From contig NZ_AYMV01000030.1 in the NCBI RefSeq assembly GCF_000633415.1, positions 1 to 64,000 of the forward strand: a stretch of DNA of 64,000 nt, in the 5' to 3' direction. How positions within the stretch are numbered: position 1 is the stretch's first letter; the number at the start of each line of letters is the position of its first letter. Origin of the DNA: Leucobacter sp. PH1c (GTDB lineage: Bacteria; Actinomycetota; Actinomycetes; Actinomycetales; Microbacteriaceae). Below the pieces are notes generated by a model, which had not been told where the DNA came from, searched no databases, and saw only the letters and a list, made by a program, of their open reading frames with translations. This document shows positions 61,223-64,000 of the stretch, in pieces. The translations under genes and the position numbers were made by a program.

Positions 61223-63638
61223 GCGCGTTCGCGATGTGGTTCTCCACCGTGCGCCGGCTGATGCCGAGCCGCTCCGCGATCTCGTGGTTCGTGAGTTCGC
61301 CCGCGAGGACCGCGACCTGCTGCTCCCGGGTGCTCAGCACGGTCGCGTCGTCCTCGCTCAGCTGCGTGGGCGCCTGGCGGTCCAGCACGAGCGTAACGAT
61401 CTCCTCGAGCGCCCGGGCGAGCTCATCGGCCCCGCGACTGCGCGCGTCGCGGAACGCGGCCCCGAAGAGCCGGATCAGGAGATCGGCGTCGTCCTCCTCC
61501 GCTGAGAGAGCCTGCCCCCACGCCCGCAGCTCGGTCACGTCGCCGGCCTCGACGAGCCGCGCGCCGGCCGCCGCCGCAGCGTAGAGCGGCAGCGGAGTCT
61601 CCTCGTGGCTCGCGAGAAACGCCGCGGCGAGCTCGGCGCTCCACTGGATCGTGAGCGCGGTCACGGCCGTCTGCTGCGCGCCGACGCGGTAGCCGAGCTC
61701 GCGGCTGCGCGTCACGACCGAGACCGAGTCGCGTGCGAAACTCGGCGGGGTGTCCGAGTGCCGGATCACGGTGTCGAGGAACTCGAGGCTCATGCCGAGG
61801 AACGGGCCGATCGAGGGGATCCGCGCGGCGGCCTCGCGGAGGAGGCTGTCGCGCAGCGCGTGCTGGTTGTTGAAGTGGGCGGCACCCGCCTCCATGTTGA
61901 AGAGTGCGCCGTAGAACGCGCTCAGCTCGCCGCGCGGGGCGCCGACGACGGTGCCCTCCGAGAGGTACTGGTGCATCCGCTCGGTGGCGCCGAGGTGGTG
62001 GGCGCAGACGGCGGCCCAGTAGCTGAGCACGCAGAACTGGGTGCGATCGGACCGCTCCCGCGCGTCGAGCCTGCGCTCGAGCGTGAGGCGGAGCGCGTCG
62101 CGCACGCGGCCGTCGAAGAGCAGCTTCGCGGAGGCGATGCAGGCCGGGATCGCGGCAAGCGCCGCGCGCGACCGGGCGAGTTCGAGCAGTTCCTCGACCC
62201 GGTCAAGCTCGCCGCGCGCGAGCGCCGCGACCATGCTCCCCGTGAGCGTGAACGCCTCGCCCGGCGCGGTCGCCGCCGCGCCGAGCTGGGCGAGCTCGGG
62301 CACGCCCTGCCCCGTGAACACCGAGACGGTGGCGTCCGCGCCGAGGAGCGCCGACTCGTGCAACGGGTTGAGTGAGCGCAGCTGCTCGAGCAGCGCGTCG
62401 GCTCCCGCCTCGTCGTGCTCTTGGAGCCGCAGCCACTGCATGCGGCGCACCGCGTACTCGAGGTGGGCGGCGGACTGGCCGATCCGCGTGCCGTGCGGGG
62501 TCTGGCGGAACACGCGGCGCACGTGCTCGGCCTCCCGCGGCAGACCGAGCGCGAGCCGCAGGTAGGTGAGCGCGTTCGCGAGCGTGGGCGCGATGCGCCA
62601 GGCGCGGAGCGCCTCCTGGGCGGCGCGGACCTCGTGATCGGCGAACTCCTTCGCGAGCATGGCGAGGCTGTTCCCGGCGGCGTCGGTGGTGTGCTGCCCG
62701 TGGCGGGCCACGGCGTCCTCGGGGAACGCGGTGTGCGCGTCCGCGGAGTACTGGTGGCGGCTCGCGAGGATCGGCGGCCAGACCTGCACGAGAAGCGCGC
62801 CCTGCGCCCCCATCTGCGCCGCGAAGTGCTGCTCAAAGACGCGGCGCAGCACGCTCGCCGAGAAGCGCTCGGTCACCGATTCGAGCGGGGTGGGGCCGTT
62901 CTCGGCCAGCCAGGACACGAGCTCCTGCTCCTCCGGTTCGAGCTCGGCGACGAGCCCGCTGAGGAGCGGCCCGAGGTGGGTGTTCCACAGCCGGAGGTTG
63001 CGGGCCTGCCACGAGCCGTTCGTGAAGATCAGCAGCTCGGCGTGCCGCGCGCTCTCGGCGAGCGCGACGGTGAGGCCCACGTTGCCGCCGACCTTGCCGT
63101 AGATCTGGGCGTGCGCGTGCGGGTCGACGGGCCCGCCGAGGACCGATTGGAGCAGCAGCGCGCTCGTCGCGAGATCGACCTCGGGGATCGCGAGCACGTG
63201 CTCGGGCCAGAGTGCGGGGAACTCGTCGTCGCGGCTGCGCCCCGTGACCTCCGTCGTGATGACCCGCACGCCGACCCGCTGGCGCACGGCCGAGACGACC
63301 CGGAGCGAGAGCGAGTCGGCGAGGTTCACGTTGTCGATCGCGATGATGTCGCGCGCCGAGAGCACCGATGCGAGCGTGTCGACCACCGTGTACAGATTGT
63401 GCCTGCGCTGCGAGATGGCGAGCGATTCGAAGAGCTGCTCGAGTACGTAGCCCGGCTGCTGCCGTGACAGCTGATCGCCCGCGGCCTGGAACACATTGTG
63501 CCCCGTCAGTTCGAGCGCCTCGACGATGCCGCGCAGCACCGTCGACCGCCCGCTCAGTCGGCGGCCGAGCACGCGGATGCTGCGGCCCGCTCGGGCCGCC
63601 TCGACGGCATCCTGCACGTTCTGGTCAAACACGAGCAT
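61164..63638 (-). CDS. Large LuxR family regulator, Arg-substituted P-loop (paralogue)
   Basis: The 824-residue protein is a full-length paralogue of the product of 38254-40719: P-loop GRRLSGRST with Arg for Lys (about residues 25-33), Walker B-like DIIAIDNVNL, a shared QIYGKVGGN element (about 188-196), helical middle and LuxR HTH (LSTREQQVAVLAGELTNHEI, then GISRRTVENHIANALKK). ATG 63638 follows GAGGGA and fits the paralogue's N-terminus; the longer frame to 63755 is not needed. Targets unknown. Confidence 0.88.
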   Translation of the reverse strand: MLVFDQNVQDAVEAARAGRSIRVLGRRLSGRSTVLRGIVEALELTGHNVFQAAGDQLSRQQPGYVLEQLFESLAISQRRHNLYTVVDTLASVLSARDIIAIDNVNLADSLSLRVVSAVRQRVGVRVITTEVTGRSRDDEFPALWPEHVLAIPEVDLATSALLLQSVLGGPVDPHAHAQIYGKVGGNVGLTVALAESARHAELLIFTNGSWQARNLRLWNTHLGPLLSGLVAELEPEEQELVSWLAENGPTPLESVTERFSASVLRRVFEQHFAAQMGAQGALLVQVWPPILASRHQYSADAHTAFPEDAVARHGQHTTDAAGNSLAMLAKEFADHEVRAAQEALRAWRIAPTLANALTYLRLALGLPREAEHVRRVFRQTPHGTRIGQSAAHLEYAVRRMQWLRLQEHDEAGADALLEQLRSLNPLHESALLGADATVSVFTGQGVPELAQLGAAATAPGEAFTLTGSMVAALARGELDRVEELLELARSRAALAAIPACIASAKLLFDGRVRDALRLTLERRLDARERSDRTQFCVLSYWAAVCAHHLGATERMHQYLSEGTVVGAPRGELSAFYGALFNMEAGAAHFNNQHALRDSLLREAAARIPSIGPFLGMSLEFLDTVIRHSDTPPSFARDSVSVVTRSRELGYRVGAQQTAVTALTIQWSAELAAAFLASHEETPLPLYAAAAAGARLVEAGDVTELRAWGQALSAEEDDADLLIRLFGAAFRDARSRGADELARALEEIVTLVLDRQAPTQLSEDDATVLSTREQQVAVLAGELTNHEIAERLGISRRTVENHIANALKKTRHSNRRELSRFATRR

Positions 63639-64000
63639 GGTCGGCTCCCTCGGGTCTCGGGTGTGCGGGGGCGGCGCGCGTGCCGTCCGCCGGGGCGGCT
63701 GCGCATACCGTGCCTCGTCGCGGGCGGGATCGCGGCCAGCGGCGAGACCCCGCACGTGGCGGGACCCTGCAAGTGTTGACCGGGGGCCGTGCGGTGAGTG
63801 TGACGGGGGAGCGGCGCTAGGTGCCGGCAGGGCGCGCTCGCGCAGGCCCGTCGCGGTTTGCGCACGGGCCGGGGGCCGAAGCGCAGCTCGAATGAGTGTG
63901 GGGCTCGGTCGACTGAGTGTCGTCGCCGCTCGTCCGTGGGTGTCGTGGCGGGTGTGGTGGCGGTGTTGTGGCGGGCGGCGCGCGGGCGCCGCCGACCGGG
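63639..64000. other. Trailing region without a recognised gene
   Basis: 362 bp upstream of the LuxR gene. GAGTGTGGGGCTCG and GAGTGTCGTCG near 63893-63926 are repeated short elements; otherwise only GC-rich low-information sequence and no supported frame. Confidence 0.4.

Overview
The window is chromosomal DNA from a high-GC actinobacterium. The extreme GC bias at third codon positions, a tRNA-Pro with encoded CCA, a DtxR/IdeR-type iron box, LAxTG sortase signals, DUF3105/DUF305 proteins and PucR, HxlR and LuxR-type regulators point to Microbacteriaceae, perhaps a Leucobacter-like genus. The genus is inferred from overall gene style and was not tested.

Backbone, 1-10.06 kb: a DUF3105/DUF305 membrane pair, a membrane-anchored VOC (glyoxalase-fold) protein, a divergent NAD(P)-binding oxidoreductase/HxlR pair, then a PucR regulator divergent from an operon with a diaminopimelate-decarboxylase-family enzyme and a polar amino-acid ABC transporter. 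tRNA-Pro(GGG) follows.

Accessory region, about 10.06-38.2 kb: base composition and codon use change right after tRNA-Pro, as expected for a tRNA-anchored island. Its left part is a defence block: a NaeI-type restriction-modification cassette (C5 methyltransferase, HNH protein, NaeI-like nuclease, and a vsr gene broken by one stop codon), an AIPR abortive-infection protein, a ParB-like protein paired with a possible nuclease, a frameshifted tyrosine integrase, and an MmeI-like nuclease-methyltransferase translationally coupled to a phospholipase-D-type protein. An IS3-family element (intact 25-bp inverted repeats, broken orfB) separates this from a compact hybrid biosynthetic cluster: MFS exporter, Sfp-type phosphopantetheinyl transferase, NRPS module (C-A-T; specificity code read as threonine), KS-ACP-TE protein without an acyltransferase, HXXEE membrane protein, degenerate FolD-like protein and a LAL-type regulator.

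Backbone, 38.2-64 kb: a large LuxR-type regulator with an Arg-substituted P-loop, two LAxTG surface proteins (leucine-rich repeat; beta-propeller-like), small hypothetical genes, an iron-regulated siderophore uptake operon of five overlapping genes, a third LAxTG protein coupled to a 1093-aa secreted protein, a catabolic-looking group (FAD monooxygenase, F420-reductase-like protein, MFS transporter, divergent LysR regulator), and a second LuxR-type regulator paralogous to the first. The strongest candidates for new biology are the KS-ACP-TE/NRPS/FolD-like cluster, the ParB-like/nuclease pair, the MmeI-like/PLD pair, and the paired atypical LuxR regulators beside cell-wall proteins.
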